The notes below the pieces were generated by a model. It was not told the DNA's origin, did not search any database, and saw only the letters and a list, made by a program, of their open reading frames with translations. Below, piece by piece: positions 35,730 to 44,876 of a stretch of DNA of 64,000 nucleotides. Location of the stretch: assembly GCF_022179465.1 (NCBI RefSeq), contig NZ_BPQV01000004.1:1-64000 (forward strand). The letters run 5' to 3'. This DNA is from Methylobacterium organophilum (GTDB lineage: Bacteria > Pseudomonadota > Alphaproteobacteria > Rhizobiales > Beijerinckiaceae). The position numbers were made by a program, and so were the translations under genes. Every line of letters starts with the position of its first letter. The stretch's first letter is position 1.

Positions 35730-36671
35730 TCAGGGCGCGGCCGAGGGGTCGAAGCGCTCGACGAGGTTCGAACGGTCGCCGCCGGGCTTCGGGCTGCCGG
35801 TGAGGGTGACGATCCTGCCGTCATAGACCAGCGCCCCGAAGCCGTGGCGGGGCGTCGGCAGGGGCGCGAAGCGCTCCCAGCGGCCGGTCCTCGGGGAGAA
35901 GGCCTCGACCGCGCCATAGGTCTGCTCGCGCGATTCGCCGCCGAGCACGAAAACCTTGCCGTCGAGCACGGCCGAGGCGACGCCGCTGCGGGGGGTCGGC
36001 AGGGGCGCGGCCTCGCTCCAGGAATCGGCCTTGGGATCGTAGCTCTCGGTCGTGGCGAGATTGCCGGCCGGGTCGCCGTCCCGCCGGCCGGCCAGGGCGA
36101 GGATCCTGCCGTCCACCGCCTGCACGGCGAGGTGGTCGCGGGGCGTCCGGAGCGGCGCGGCCCGGCTCCAGCGGTCGCTCGCCGGATCGTAGACCTCGTG
36201 AGCGGGATCGTTCTTCCGGCCCGAGACGCTGCCGCCGATGACGTGGATGCCCTCGCCGAGAAGCACCGCGCCCCCCGCTGCCCGCGGGGTCGGCAGGTCC
36301 GCCCGCCTTTCCCAGGCGTTGCGCTCCGGATCGTAGGCCCAGACCTCGGGGCTAGCCTCCCAGCCGTTCACGTAGCCGCCGAAGACGTAGAGCTTCCCGC
36401 CGAAACCCGCCGCCATGGCGTGGTGGACGGGATGGGGAAAGGGCGCGCCCTCGCGCCAGCTGTCGGCGGCGGAGTCGTAGATCAGGAGGCCCGTGGCGCC
36501 GTTGTAGTCGCCCACGAGATAGGCCTTGCCGTCGAGGGCCGCCACGGCGACCTCGGAGCGGGGCGCCGGGGCCGGCGCGCCCCGGCTCCAGCCGCTGGGC
36601 TCCGCCTCGGCCGGGAGCCCCACGAGCGGAAGCCCCACGAGGACCAGCAGGAGGCGGAGACGGCGGCGCAT
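35730..36671 (-). CDS. Secreted Kelch-repeat beta-propeller protein
   Basis: A 313-aa protein with a signal peptide (LRLLLVLVGLPLVGLPAEA) and about six Kelch repeats, each with a GG or GK turn and a Trp six residues after a Tyr (KLYVFGGYVN, YDPERNAWERRADLPTPR, YDPASDRWSRAAPL, YDPKADSWSEAAPLPTPR, FSPRTGRWERFAPL). It should fold as one propeller in the periplasm or outside. No catalytic residues are evident; sugar oxidases share this fold, but the copper ligands of galactose oxidase are not visible. ATG 36671 is set by the signal peptide. Confidence 0.87.
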   Translation of the reverse strand: MRRRLRLLLVLVGLPLVGLPAEAEPSGWSRGAPAPAPRSEVAVAALDGKAYLVGDYNGATGLLIYDSAADSWREGAPFPHPVHHAMAAGFGGKLYVFGGYVNGWEASPEVWAYDPERNAWERRADLPTPRAAGGAVLLGEGIHVIGGSVSGRKNDPAHEVYDPASDRWSRAAPLRTPRDHLAVQAVDGRILALAGRRDGDPAGNLATTESYDPKADSWSEAAPLPTPRSGVASAVLDGKVFVLGGESREQTYGAVEAFSPRTGRWERFAPLPTPRHGFGALVYDGRIVTLTGSPKPGGDRSNLVERFDPSAAP

Positions 36672-36806
36672 GGGCTCTTCCCGGCGACACGGCTTGCGGA
36701 CAGGATGACACCGGACCAATCGACAACGCGCCCCGGGGTTGCGCCCGCGGGCCTCTGCGGCCAAAACCTCGGCCCGAGGAAGCGACCACGAACTGCCGGT
36801 GACGCG

Positions 36807-37520
36807 ATGCTGTTCAAAGCCGCCGCCGCGGCCCTGCGGCAGGTGCTGTCGCCGGGCCTGCGGGCGATCCTGCTCAAGTCCCTGGCCCTGACGCTGGGGC
36901 TGCTCGTCGCCGTCTGGTTCGCCCTCACCCGCGCGATCCAGTGGTTCCAGTCGAGCCATCACATCTCCGCGGATTATCCCTTCCTCGACACGCTGGCCTT
37001 CTTCCTGGCCGGCGCCGGTTTGTTCGTGGCGCTCGCCTACGTGATGCCGGCGGTCTCGATCCTGGTGGCGGGTTTCTTCCTCGACGACGCCGCCGAGATC
37101 GTGGAGCGGGCGGATTTCCCCGGGGAGCCCACGGGCCGGGCCCTGCCCTTCGGCGCGGCGATGTTCTCGGCCCTGCGCTTCGCCGGCCTCGCCCTGGTCG
37201 TGAACCTTGTGGCCCTGATCCTCGTCTTCGTGCCGGGCGTGAACCTGATCGCCTTCTTCGGCGCCAATGCCTACCTGCTCGGCCGCGAGTATTTCGAGCT
37301 CGCCGCCAGCCGGTTCCGGCCGCTGCCGGAGGCGCGGGCCATGCGCGAGCAATTCGGCATCACGGTGATGCTGGCCGGCTGCCTGCTCGCCGGGCTGATG
37401 GTGGTGCCGATCGTCAATCTCGCCACGCCCCTGTTCGGGGTGGCCCTCATGGTCCATCTGCACAAGGGCCTGAGCCGCAAGGCGCTGCCCGCGGGGGCGA
37501 CGCCGGAGCGGCTGCGCTGA
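36807..37520 (+). CDS. EI24/CysZ-like membrane protein
   Basis: A 237-aa inner-membrane protein with four to five long hydrophobic segments and a C-terminal PIVNLATPLFGVALMVHLHK, close to the CysZ/EI24 family (PF07264). In enterobacteria CysZ takes up sulfate for cysteine synthesis. No cys gene is nearby, so the substrate here is open. It lies 26 bp before glpD in the same direction and may share its transcript. Confidence 0.82.
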   Translation: MLFKAAAAALRQVLSPGLRAILLKSLALTLGLLVAVWFALTRAIQWFQSSHHISADYPFLDTLAFFLAGAGLFVALAYVMPAVSILVAGFFLDDAAEIVERADFPGEPTGRALPFGAAMFSALRFAGLALVVNLVALILVFVPGVNLIAFFGANAYLLGREYFELAASRFRPLPEARAMREQFGITVMLAGCLLAGLMVVPIVNLATPLFGVALMVHLHKGLSRKALPAGATPERLR

Positions 37521-37546
37521 GCGGCCCGGGCGGGGAGGGGCGAACG

Positions 37547-39049
37547 GTGGGCGAAACCTTCGACCTCCTCGTGATCGGCGGCGGCATCAACGGCACCGGC
37601 ATCGCCCGCGACGCCGCCGGGCGGGGAGTGAAGGTCCTGCTCTGCGAGCAGGGGGACCTCGCCGGCTCCACCTCCTCCGCGAGCACCAAGCTGATCCATG
37701 GCGGCCTGCGCTACCTGGAGCAGTACGAGTTCCGGCTGGTGCGCGAGGCCCTGGCCGAGCGCGAGCGGCTGATGCGGCTCGCCCCGCACATCATCTGGCC
37801 GCTGCGCTTCGTGCTGCCGCATGACCGCGGCCTGCGCCCGGCCTGGATGCTGCGGATCGGGCTCTTCCTCTACGACCATCTCGCCAAGCTCGGCTCCCTG
37901 CCGGGCTCCCAGGCCGTCGGCCTGCGCGGCTCGCCCTACGGCGCGCCGCTCCAGGAGCGGCTGACCCGCGGCTTCGTCTATTCGGATTGCTGGGTCGAGG
38001 ATTCCCGCCTCGTCGCCCTCAACGCCGTCGATGCCGCGGAGCGCGGCGCCGACATCCGCACCCGCACCCGCCTCGTCGCGGCAAGGCGGGAGGCGGGGGC
38101 CTGGGCCGCGGAGCTGCACGACGCGGCAACCGGGCAGACCCGCCCCGTGCGGGCGCGCATCCTCGTCAACGCCGCGGGGCCCTGGGTCGGCGACCTCCTG
38201 CAGGAGACCCTCGCCCTCGCCAGCCGCGCGCATCTGCGCCTGATCAAGGGCAGCCACATCGTCGTGCCCCGCCTCTACGCGGGCGACCACGCCTACATCC
38301 TGCAGCAGCCGGACCGGCGCATCGTCTTCGCGATCCCCTACGAGCGCGACTTCACCCTGATCGGCACCACCGACGTCGCCCATGACGGCGCCCCCGGCCC
38401 GGTGGCGATCGCCCCGGAGGAGACGGCCTATCTCTGCGCCTGCATCGACCGCTCCTTCGCCCGGCAGGTCCGGCCGGAGGACGTGGTCTGGAGCTATTCG
38501 GGCCTGCGCCCGCTCTACGACGACGCGGCGGCCGACGCCTCCACGGTGACGCGGGACTACGTGCTCGACCTCTCCGACCGGGACGGCCGCCTGCCGGTGC
38601 TCTCGGTCTTCGGCGGCAAGATCACGACCTATCGCCGGCTCGCCGAGCACGCCCTCGCGAAGCTCGAACCCCACCTGCCCGGCCTCGCCCCGGCCTGGAC
38701 CGCGACGGCGCCCCTGCCGGGGGGCGACCTCGGCACGGATTTCGAGACCTTCCTGGCCGGGCTGCGGCGGGACTATCCCTTCCTGCCAGAGGAGACCGCC
38801 CGCCGCCTCGCCCGCGCCTATGGCAGCCGCGCGCGGCGCATCCTCGGCTCCGCCCGTTCGCTCGCCGACCTCGGCGCGGCCTTCGACGGCGGCCTGAGCG
38901 CGGCGGAGGTCGAATACCTGCGCCGCCACGAATGGGCGCGCACAGCCGAGGACATCCTCTGGCGCCGCTCCAAGCTCGGCCTGCGCACCGGCGCCGGGAG
39001 CCGGGCGCGGCTGGAATCCCATCTCGCGGCGGAACCGGCCCCGGCCTGA
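37547..39049 (+). CDS. glpD: Aerobic glycerol-3-phosphate dehydrogenase
   Basis: A 500-aa membrane-associated flavoprotein that oxidises sn-glycerol 3-phosphate to dihydroxyacetone phosphate and passes electrons to quinone. LLVIGGGINGTGIARDAAGR binds FAD; SSASTKLIHGGLRYLEQYEF, IKGSHIVVPRLY and FTLIGTTDVAHDG are GlpD signatures, and the C-terminal domain (HEWARTAEDILWRRSKLGL) completes it. The start is GTG 37547 with GGGGAGGGG 8 nt upstream. glpK follows after 45 bp; electrons would enter the same quinone pool that the Act complex drains. Confidence 0.96.
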   Translation: MGETFDLLVIGGGINGTGIARDAAGRGVKVLLCEQGDLAGSTSSASTKLIHGGLRYLEQYEFRLVREALAERERLMRLAPHIIWPLRFVLPHDRGLRPAWMLRIGLFLYDHLAKLGSLPGSQAVGLRGSPYGAPLQERLTRGFVYSDCWVEDSRLVALNAVDAAERGADIRTRTRLVAARREAGAWAAELHDAATGQTRPVRARILVNAAGPWVGDLLQETLALASRAHLRLIKGSHIVVPRLYAGDHAYILQQPDRRIVFAIPYERDFTLIGTTDVAHDGAPGPVAIAPEETAYLCACIDRSFARQVRPEDVVWSYSGLRPLYDDAAADASTVTRDYVLDLSDRDGRLPVLSVFGGKITTYRRLAEHALAKLEPHLPGLAPAWTATAPLPGGDLGTDFETFLAGLRRDYPFLPEETARRLARAYGSRARRILGSARSLADLGAAFDGGLSAAEVEYLRRHEWARTAEDILWRRSKLGLRTGAGSRARLESHLAAEPAPA

Positions 39050-39094
39050 GCGGCGATCCGGGCGAGACAGGGCAGGTCGGAAGGAGGAGACGCC

Positions 39095-40597
39095 ATGGGC
39101 CGTTACGTCGGGGCGATCGACCAGGGCACCACCAGCACCCGCTTCATGGTGTTCGACCGGGAGGGGCGCGTGGTGGCGCGGGCCCAGGAAGAGCATGCGC
39201 AGATCTACCCGGCCCCCGGCCATGTCGAGCACGACCCGCAGGAGATCTGGCGCAAGACCGTCCAGGTGATGGGGCAGGCCCTGGAGGAGGGCGGCCTCGC
39301 CCCCGCCGACCTCGCCGCGATCGGCATCACCAACCAGCGCGAGACCACGCTGATCTGGGACCGGCGCACGGGAAAGCCCCTGCACAACGCCCTGGTCTGG
39401 CAGGACACCCGCAACGACCGGCTGGTCGCCGCCTTCGCCCGGGAGGGCGGGCGCGACCGCTTCCGGGCGGTGACCGGCCTGCCCCTGGCGAGCTACTTCT
39501 CCGGGCTCAAGCTGCGCTGGCTCCTCGACCACGTGGAGGGCGCCCGCGAACGGGCGGAGGCCGGCGAGGTCCTGTTCGGCACGATCGATTCCTGGCTGGT
39601 CTGGAATCTCACCGGCGGCCCGGAGGGCGGGCGCCACCTCACCGACGTGACCAATGCCAGCCGCACGCAGCTCATGGCCCTCGACCGGCTCGCCTGGGAT
39701 GCGGGCATGCTCGACGCCTTCGGCATCCCGGAGGCGATGCTGCCGGAGATCGTGCCCTCGAGCGGCTGGCTCGGCGAGACGACCACGCCGTTCCCCGGCG
39801 TGCCGATCGCGGGCATCCTCGGCGACCAGCAGGCCGCCCTGTTCGGGCAGACCTGCTTCCGCCCGGGCGAGGCCAAGAACACCTACGGCACCGGCTGCTT
39901 CGCCCTCATGAACACGGGCACGGCGCCCGTGCCCTCCAAGGCCGGGCTGGTCACGACCGTCGGCTACAAGCTCGACGGGCAGGATCCGGTCTACGCCCTC
40001 GAAGGCTCCATCGCGATCACAGGCGCCCTGGTGCAGTGGCTGCGCGACAATCTCGGCCTGATCCGCGAGAGCGCGGAGATCGAGCGGCTGGCCGCCTCGG
40101 TCACGGACAATGGCGGCGTCTATTTCGTGCCGGCCTTTTCCGGCCTCTACGCGCCGCATTGGTGCGAGAGCGCCCGGGGGCTGATCATCGGGCTCACCCG
40201 CTACGCCCATCGCGGGCACATCGCCCGAGCTTGCCTGGAGGCGACGGCCTTCCAGACCCACGAGGTGCTGGAGGCGATGGCGGCGGATTCCGGGATCCCC
40301 GTGACGGAGCTGCGCGCCGATGGCGGCATGGTCGTCAACGACGCGCTGATGCAGTTCCAGTCCGACATCCTCGGCGTCGCCGTGGTGCGGCCGAAGGTGA
40401 GCGAGACCACGGCGCTCGGGGCCGCCTATGCCGCGGGGCTCGCCACCGGCACCTGGAAGGGCCTCGACGACCTCGTGCGCAACTGGAGCGTCGAACGGCG
40501 CTGGGCGCCCGGCATGGCGCAGGAGGAGCGCCGCCGCCTGCGCGCCGGCTGGGACCGGGCGGTCAGACGCTCCTTCGACTGGGCGGACGAGGTCTGA
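39095..40597 (+). CDS. glpK: Glycerol kinase
   Basis: A 500-aa FGGY-family kinase that phosphorylates glycerol with ATP and traps it in the cell. [19 protein letters not shown] is the phosphate-binding start, [43 protein letters not shown] and [11 protein letters not shown] are family motifs, and [17 protein letters not shown] lies near the catalytic/adenine region. Full length. GGAAGGAGGAG precedes the ATG. No glpF is seen, so glycerol entry must use another route or gene. Confidence 0.97.
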   Translation: MGRYVGAIDQGTTSTRFMVFDREGRVVARAQEEHAQIYPAPGHVEHDPQEIWRKTVQVMGQALEEGGLAPADLAAIGITNQRETTLIWDRRTGKPLHNALVWQDTRNDRLVAAFAREGGRDRFRAVTGLPLASYFSGLKLRWLLDHVEGARERAEAGEVLFGTIDSWLVWNLTGGPEGGRHLTDVTNASRTQLMALDRLAWDAGMLDAFGIPEAMLPEIVPSSGWLGETTTPFPGVPIAGILGDQQAALFGQTCFRPGEAKNTYGTGCFALMNTGTAPVPSKAGLVTTVGYKLDGQDPVYALEGSIAITGALVQWLRDNLGLIRESAEIERLAASVTDNGGVYFVPAFSGLYAPHWCESARGLIIGLTRYAHRGHIARACLEATAFQTHEVLEAMAADSGIPVTELRADGGMVVNDALMQFQSDILGVAVVRPKVSETTALGAAYAAGLATGTWKGLDDLVRNWSVERRWAPGMAQEERRRLRAGWDRAVRRSFDWADEV

Positions 40598-40606
40598 CGG
40601 CCCCGC

Positions 40607-40909
40607 TCAGGGGAGGGGCGCGCGCTGCAGCGCCTCCTCCGCCGCGACCGCGCGGCATTCCTCCGGCCCGATCGCGCCGAGGGGATGCCGGACGCGGATC
40701 GCCCGGGTCGGCTCGTGCAAGCGCATCACCAGAACCACCGTCTCCACATCCGGGCAGCCGGGCTCGGCGCAGGCGATCTCGCTGACCGAGAGGGCGTCCT
40801 CCGGCCCGAGGGCGAGGAGGGGGGCGAGCAGCGCCTTCACCCGCGCGGCCTCGGCCGCCCGCCCGGCGCTGCGGGCGCGCCAGGCCCCGAGGCTGAGGAA
40901 CCCGCTCAC
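40607..40909 (-). CDS. 100-aa conserved protein coupled to the zinc GTPase, function unknown
   Basis: The protein begins at GTG 40909, which overlaps the stop of the COG0523 gene as GTGA, so it is translated with it. The core reads [22 protein letters not shown]-x-EPGCP-x-VET is a motif I have met in short proteins from cyanobacteria and alphaproteobacteria, without a named function. Two Cys five apart could bind metal. The rest is helical and Ala-rich. A role in zinc handling is inferred from the coupling alone. Confidence 0.65.
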   Translation of the reverse strand: MSGFLSLGAWRARSAGRAAEAARVKALLAPLLALGPEDALSVSEIACAEPGCPDVETVVLVMRLHEPTRAIRVRHPLGAIGPEECRAVAAEEALQRAPLP

Positions 40910-42126
40910 GCCGCTGCGCGGCGCCAGGCGGGGAAGGGATCGGGCAGGCCGCGATAGGCCGCCGGGTCGAAGCGCTTCGGCGCGACCGGGCCGACGAGGC
41001 AGGCCTCGAGCGCGGCGGTGATCGCCGCCCGGTCCATGTCCCGCCCGATGAAGACCAGCTCCTGGCGCCGGTCGCCCCAGACCTCGCTCCAGACCGAATG
41101 AAGCTTCTCGCGGAAGATGCCTTCCTCCGGCCAGCGCGCCTTGGGCACGGCGGCCCACCAGAAGCCCATGGCGCCGACCCGCGCCACCGCGCCGGCCAGC
41201 GAGAACTCCCCGACCCAGTCCGGGCGCGTGGCCAGCCAGAAATGCCCCTTGGCCCGGATCAGCCCCGGCCAGGTCGCGTTCACGAAGGCCGAGAACTTTT
41301 CCGGGTCGAAGGGCCGGCGGGCCCGGTAGACGAAGGAGGAGATCCCGTATTCCTCCGTCTCCGGCACGTGCTCGTGGGCGCCGTAGAGCTCCTTGAACCA
41401 GAGCGGGTGCTCCTGCGCCTTCTCCTCGTCGAACAGCCCGGTCTCGAGGATGTCGGCGATGGCGACCTGCCCGTGGGAGGTCTCGATGACGCGCGCGTCG
41501 CCGTTCAGGCCCCGCACCACCGAGCGCACCAGGGAGAGCTGCTCGGGGCTGACATCGCCGGCCTTGTTGATCACCACCACGTCGGCGAACTCGATCTGCT
41601 CGACGAGGAGATCGACCAGGGTGCGCTCGTCCTGCTCCCCCGCGGTCTCGCCGCGCTCGCGCAGGAAGTCGTTCGAGCCGTAATCCTTGAGCAGGTTCAC
41701 CGCGTCGACCACGGTCACCATCGTGTCGAGCCGGGCGATGTCGGAGAGGGAGCGGTCCTCCTCGTCGCGGAAGGAGAAGGTCGAGGCAATGGGCAGCGGC
41801 TCGGCGATGCCGGTGCCCTCGATCAGCAGCGTGTCGAAGCGACCTTCCTCGGCGAGCCGGCGCACCTCGGCGAGCAGGTCGTCGCGCAGGGTGCAGCAGA
41901 TGCAGCCATTGGTCATCTCCACGAGCGTCTCGTCGGTGCGGGACAGGTTGGCGCCGCCCTCGCGCACCAGGTCGGCGTCGATGTTCACCTCGCTCATGTC
42001 GTTGACGATCACCGCGACGCGCCGGCCCTCGCGGTTGTTGAGCACATGGTTGAGGAGCGTCGTCTTGCCGGCCCCGAGGAAGCCGGACAGGACGGTGACG
42101 GGAAGGCGCTTGTCGGGAGCGGGCAT
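40906..42126 (-). CDS. COG0523 GTP-binding zinc chaperone, ZigA-like
   Basis: A 406-aa G3E-family GTPase. [19 protein letters not shown] is the Walker [14 protein letters not shown] the metal-binding CxCC motif, [13 protein letters not shown] the switch segment and VVINKAGD the guanine-specificity region. The C-terminal CobW_C domain (about 240-395) includes [12 protein letters not shown]. ZigA-type members deliver zinc to enzymes under zinc limitation. A Zur-box-like repeat stands 30-45 bp upstream of the ATG, which supports zinc control. Nothing in view names its client protein. Confidence 0.88.
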   Translation of the reverse strand: MPAPDKRLPVTVLSGFLGAGKTTLLNHVLNNREGRRVAVIVNDMSEVNIDADLVREGGANLSRTDETLVEMTNGCICCTLRDDLLAEVRRLAEEGRFDTLLIEGTGIAEPLPIASTFSFRDEEDRSLSDIARLDTMVTVVDAVNLLKDYGSNDFLRERGETAGEQDERTLVDLLVEQIEFADVVVINKAGDVSPEQLSLVRSVVRGLNGDARVIETSHGQVAIADILETGLFDEEKAQEHPLWFKELYGAHEHVPETEEYGISSFVYRARRPFDPEKFSAFVNATWPGLIRAKGHFWLATRPDWVGEFSLAGAVARVGAMGFWWAAVPKARWPEEGIFREKLHSVWSEVWGDRRQELVFIGRDMDRAAITAALEACLVGPVAPKRFDPAAYRGLPDPFPAWRRAAA

Positions 42127-42154
42127 GGGTGTCGGGATCGGTTCTCGCTAAGTG

Positions 42155-42171
42155 ATGTAACTTTATAACAT
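42155..42171. promoter_or_regulatory. Zur-box-like inverted repeat before the zinc GTPase
   Basis: ATGTAACT-T-TATAACAT lies in an AT-rich patch 29-45 bp upstream of the minus-strand start at 42126. On the minus strand one half reads AATGTTATA, a full match to the Zur half-site known from proteobacteria; the other half matches partly. Zur with bound zinc would block transcription here. Confidence 0.55.
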
Positions 42172-42334
42172 TGCCAAGGCACTCACCTGTCAAGCCGCGG
42201 TCTCCCGAAAACGGCGGGGCGCGGCCTGGCAAGGGTCGACTTCGCCGCCGAACCGTCCGAAAACGCCGCCGCGTCCCGGAAACCGGCCGGCTTCCCGGCG
42301 CGTAGACGAGACGGGGCAGAACGAGGACGAGGAC

Positions 42335-42997
42335 GTGCGACCCTGGCGCGAGGGACCGTGCGATCGGCGCGGCTACCATCACGGCAACCTCAAGGAGGCG
42401 CTGATCGAGGCTGCGCGCCGCTTCATCGCCGAGCGCGGGGTCGGCGGCTTCACCCTGGTCGACGCAGCCCGCCTCGTCGGCGTGACGCCGGCCGCCCTCT
42501 ACCGCCATTTCCGGGGCCGTGAGGCTCTGCTGGAGGAGGTTGCCGGCCGCGGCTTCGCCGACCTCGCCGACCGCCTCGCCCGGGCCGTCTCGGGCCGCGG
42601 CACGCCGCTGGAGCGCTTCACCCGCATGGGCGAGGCCTATCTCGCCTTCGCGGAGGAGGAGCCGGGCTACTACGCGGCGATCTTCGACACCCGCAGCCTC
42701 GCCGCCGCCCCGGCAGGGGAGCGGCCGAACCCCTTCGATCTCCTGGTCGACGCCCTGCGCAGCACCTTCCCCGAGGGCTTCGGCGGGGTCGATCCCCGCT
42801 TCGTGGCCCTCGAAGTCTGGGCGCTCTCGCACGGCCTCGCCACGCTCGCCGCCGCCGGCCGCCTGCCGAAGGGCGGCCCCGACAAGTACGAGCTGCTCCG
42901 GGCCGGTGTGCTGGCGCTGGTGCACGGGGCGGGGGGAGCGGCGGGCCATCGCCGCGCACCGCCCGGAGCGGAGAGCCCTGCACCGCCGGCGGCCTGA
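42335..42997 (+). CDS. TetR-family transcriptional regulator (WHG-type C-terminus)
   Basis: A 220-aa repressor-type regulator. The N-terminal helix-turn-helix spans about residues 15-65 ([40 protein letters not shown]). The ligand domain ends in [20 protein letters not shown], which carries the W-x-x-x-HG motif of the WHG subgroup. The start is GTG 42335. It is divergent from the zinc GTPase, 208 bp away; its target is not evident. The last ~20 residues are Pro/Ala-rich. Confidence 0.88.
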   Translation: MRPWREGPCDRRGYHHGNLKEALIEAARRFIAERGVGGFTLVDAARLVGVTPAALYRHFRGREALLEEVAGRGFADLADRLARAVSGRGTPLERFTRMGEAYLAFAEEEPGYYAAIFDTRSLAAAPAGERPNPFDLLVDALRSTFPEGFGGVDPRFVALEVWALSHGLATLAAAGRLPKGGPDKYELLRAGVLALVHGAGGAAGHRRAPPGAESPAPPAA

Positions 42998-43049
42998 TCC
43001 TTCGGCAGGACAGCACCGCGCGCGCGACCGGATCGCAGGTGCGAGCCGT

Positions 43050-43490
43050 CTAACGGGATCGCGGGAGCGGCTTCAGCGTGATGAAACGGGCGGGGTGGGG
43101 GCCCGAATCGGCATCGACCTGCCAGACGGTCCGGACATTCGCGACCGAACCATCTGGGCACGGGAGCGGCCCCTCGAAATGGTAGCGGTGCCCAAACGGC
43201 GTCGGATAGGCGCGGGTCAGCGTGTGCGGAGTCGGATGGGCCGCGAGCGCTTGCGGCGCGCACAGGGCCAGGGCCTCGACCGGGCGCACGAATTCCACGT
43301 CGAAGCCCAGGCCGCCGCGCCAGACGGCGACGACGGTTCTTGTGCTGCCGGCGGGCACGACTTCGCCGTCCTCGCCCTGCACATCGACGAGCGCGCGCAC
43401 GCGGTCCAGCTCGCGAAAGAGCGGGCGGCCCGGCGCGCGCTCCGCGGCAGGGCGACGGTCAACCACCAATGAGAACGTTCGCTCCGGCAT
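43050..43490 (-). CDS. DUF4926-like plus DUF6883-like fusion protein
   Basis: A 146-aa protein. Residues 22-82 ([43 protein letters not shown]) resemble DUF4926, a small SH3-like protein. Residues 95-143 ([39 protein letters not shown]) resemble the C-terminal half of DUF6883. In other genomes, as I recall, these two are separate neighbouring genes, possibly a toxin-antitoxin-like pair. Here they are one frame without a break, while DUF6883 lacks its N-terminal part. ATG 43490 is chosen as the first Met before the domain. Either a new fusion or an in-frame deletion remnant. Confidence 0.6.
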   Translation of the reverse strand: MPERTFSLVVDRRPAAERAPGRPLFRELDRVRALVDVQGEDGEVVPAGSTRTVVAVWRGGLGFDVEFVRPVEALALCAPQALAAHPTPHTLTRAYPTPFGHRYHFEGPLPCPDGSVANVRTVWQVDADSGPHPARFITLKPLPRSR

Positions 43491-43630
43491 CGCGCGACTG
43501 TGCGCCTGCCCGCATCCACGGGCAAGATCCCGAATTCGTTCAGCGACGCGGTCGCCGAACGGAAGCTCCGGCGACGCCCCGCCCGAAAAACACGAGCCCC
43601 CCACCCTTGAAAGCGGGGAAACGGCCCCGC

Positions 43631-43655
43631 ATGTGAATGTCGTTCACATTCACAT
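43631..43655. promoter_or_regulatory. Perfect 10-bp inverted repeat before the DUF2852 gene
   Basis: ATGTGAATGT-CGTTC-ACATTCACAT ends 15 bp before the GTG start at 43671. A second nested repeat, GTGAA-TGTCG-TTCAC, shares the left arm. As DNA it suits a dimeric repressor; as RNA it would form a hairpin covering the leader of the mRNA. The regulator is unknown. Confidence 0.55.
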
Positions 43656-43670
43656 CGGAGCCTTCAAGCC

Positions 43671-44135
43671 GTGAACACGTCCACCACCTCTCCATGGGGC
43701 GCGTGCCGCAGTCGCGGCGGCCCCTTCCCGCGCCGTTCCCTCGAGATCGCCACGATCGTCGTCGGGTTCATCTACGCCTGGCCGCTCGCGGTCGCCTATG
43801 TCGCCTGGAAGATCGCGGGCTACCCGGCCCTCGACCAGATACGGGACTTCGCCCGCACGGGCTCCTGGGGCGCGGCCGGCAACGGCGCTTCCCGTTTCGC
43901 CCAGGCCTTCGAGGCCGCCCGGAATGCCGGCCCCACCGGCAACTGGGCCTTCGACGAATACCGCAAGGCCGAGCTCGAGCGCCTCGAGGCCCGTCGCCGG
44001 GCGCTCGCGGAGGAGAGCCGTGCCTTCGCCGAGTTCGTCGAGGAACTGAAGCGGGCCAAGGACCGCGAGCAGTTCGACGCCTTCATGGCCAAGCGCCGCG
44101 GCAACGAAGGCAGCGGCCCGACCATCGACGCCTGA
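43671..44135 (+). CDS. DUF2852 membrane protein
   Basis: A 154-aa protein of a Rhizobiales-typical family. One membrane helix near residues 27-48 (IATIVVGFIYAWPLAVAYVAW) is followed by a flexible stretch, GNWAFDEYRKAELERLE and a coiled-coil-prone charged segment ending FDAFMAKRRG, the conserved C-terminus. Function unknown. The start is GTG 43671. A strong terminator stands 41 bp after the stop. Confidence 0.87.
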   Translation: MNTSTTSPWGACRSRGGPFPRRSLEIATIVVGFIYAWPLAVAYVAWKIAGYPALDQIRDFARTGSWGAAGNGASRFAQAFEAARNAGPTGNWAFDEYRKAELERLEARRRALAEESRAFAEFVEELKRAKDREQFDAFMAKRRGNEGSGPTIDA

Positions 44136-44175
44136 TCCGGCCGTCCCGGCGCGGAACGGCATCCGTCAGACAGCG

Positions 44176-44220
44176 ACGCCTCTCCGGACCCGTCCGGGGA
44201 GGCGTTGCCGTTTCGTTTGC
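44176..44220 (+). terminator. Rho-independent terminator after DUF2852
   Basis: A 13-bp stem (44176-44188 with 44193-44205, one T-G wobble) with a 4-nt loop is followed by TGCCGTTTCGTTT. Its place behind the stop and before the ruvC promoter supports the call. Confidence 0.7.
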
Positions 44221-44303
44221 GGCAACCCTTCGTTCACGGTACGTTTCGTACAGACGAGAGGGGTGCGGTCGCTTCCGACCGGGACGAGGAAGGGCCGAGG
44301 GCC

Positions 44304-44876
44304 GTGACGCAGGAAATCCGCATCCTCGGCATCGATCCGGGCCTGCGCCGGACCGGCTGGGGCCTCATCACCGCCAAGGGCACCAAGCTCGCCTATCTGG
44401 CCTGCGGCGTCGTCACCTCCGACGGGGACCTGCCGCTGGCCCTGCGCCTGCGCGAGCTGCACGAGGGCATCACCCGCATCGTCGAGGCGCATGCGCCGGA
44501 CGAGGTCGCGGTAGAGGAGACCTTCGTCAACAAGGACGCGCAGGCGACGCTGAAGCTCGGCCATGCCCGCGCCATCGCCCTGCTGGTGCCGGCGCTCGCG
44601 GGCCTGCCGGTCTCGGAATACGCGGCCAACCTCATCAAGAAGTCGGTGGCGGGCTCGGGCCATGCCGACAAGGGACAGATCCAGGCGATGGTGAAGTTCC
44701 TGCTGCCCAAGGCCGAGTTCCGCCTCGCCGACGCGGCGGATGCCCTCGCCATCGCCGTCACCCACGCCCATCACCGGGGCCATCAGCGCCTGAAGTCCCG
44801 CCACGGCGCCGCCGCGGGCTACGAGGGGCCGGCGGCCGCCCGCATCGCCGCGGCCCTGGCGCGGCAGGGCGGCTGA
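44304..44876 (+). CDS. ruvC: Crossover junction endodeoxyribonuclease RuvC
   Basis: A 190-aa resolvase that cuts Holliday junctions as a dimer. [13 protein letters not shown] carries the first catalytic Asp, [19 protein letters not shown] the Glu, and [17 protein letters not shown] the C-terminal Asp pair. GTG 44304 gives the standard length; the frame opens earlier but without similarity. ruvA and ruvB would be expected downstream in many genomes, but the next gene is convergent and begins at the very next base, so ruvC stands alone here. Confidence 0.96.
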   Translation: MTQEIRILGIDPGLRRTGWGLITAKGTKLAYLACGVVTSDGDLPLALRLRELHEGITRIVEAHAPDEVAVEETFVNKDAQATLKLGHARAIALLVPALAGLPVSEYAANLIKKSVAGSGHADKGQIQAMVKFLLPKAEFRLADAADALAIAVTHAHHRGHQRLKSRHGAAAGYEGPAAARIAAALARQGG

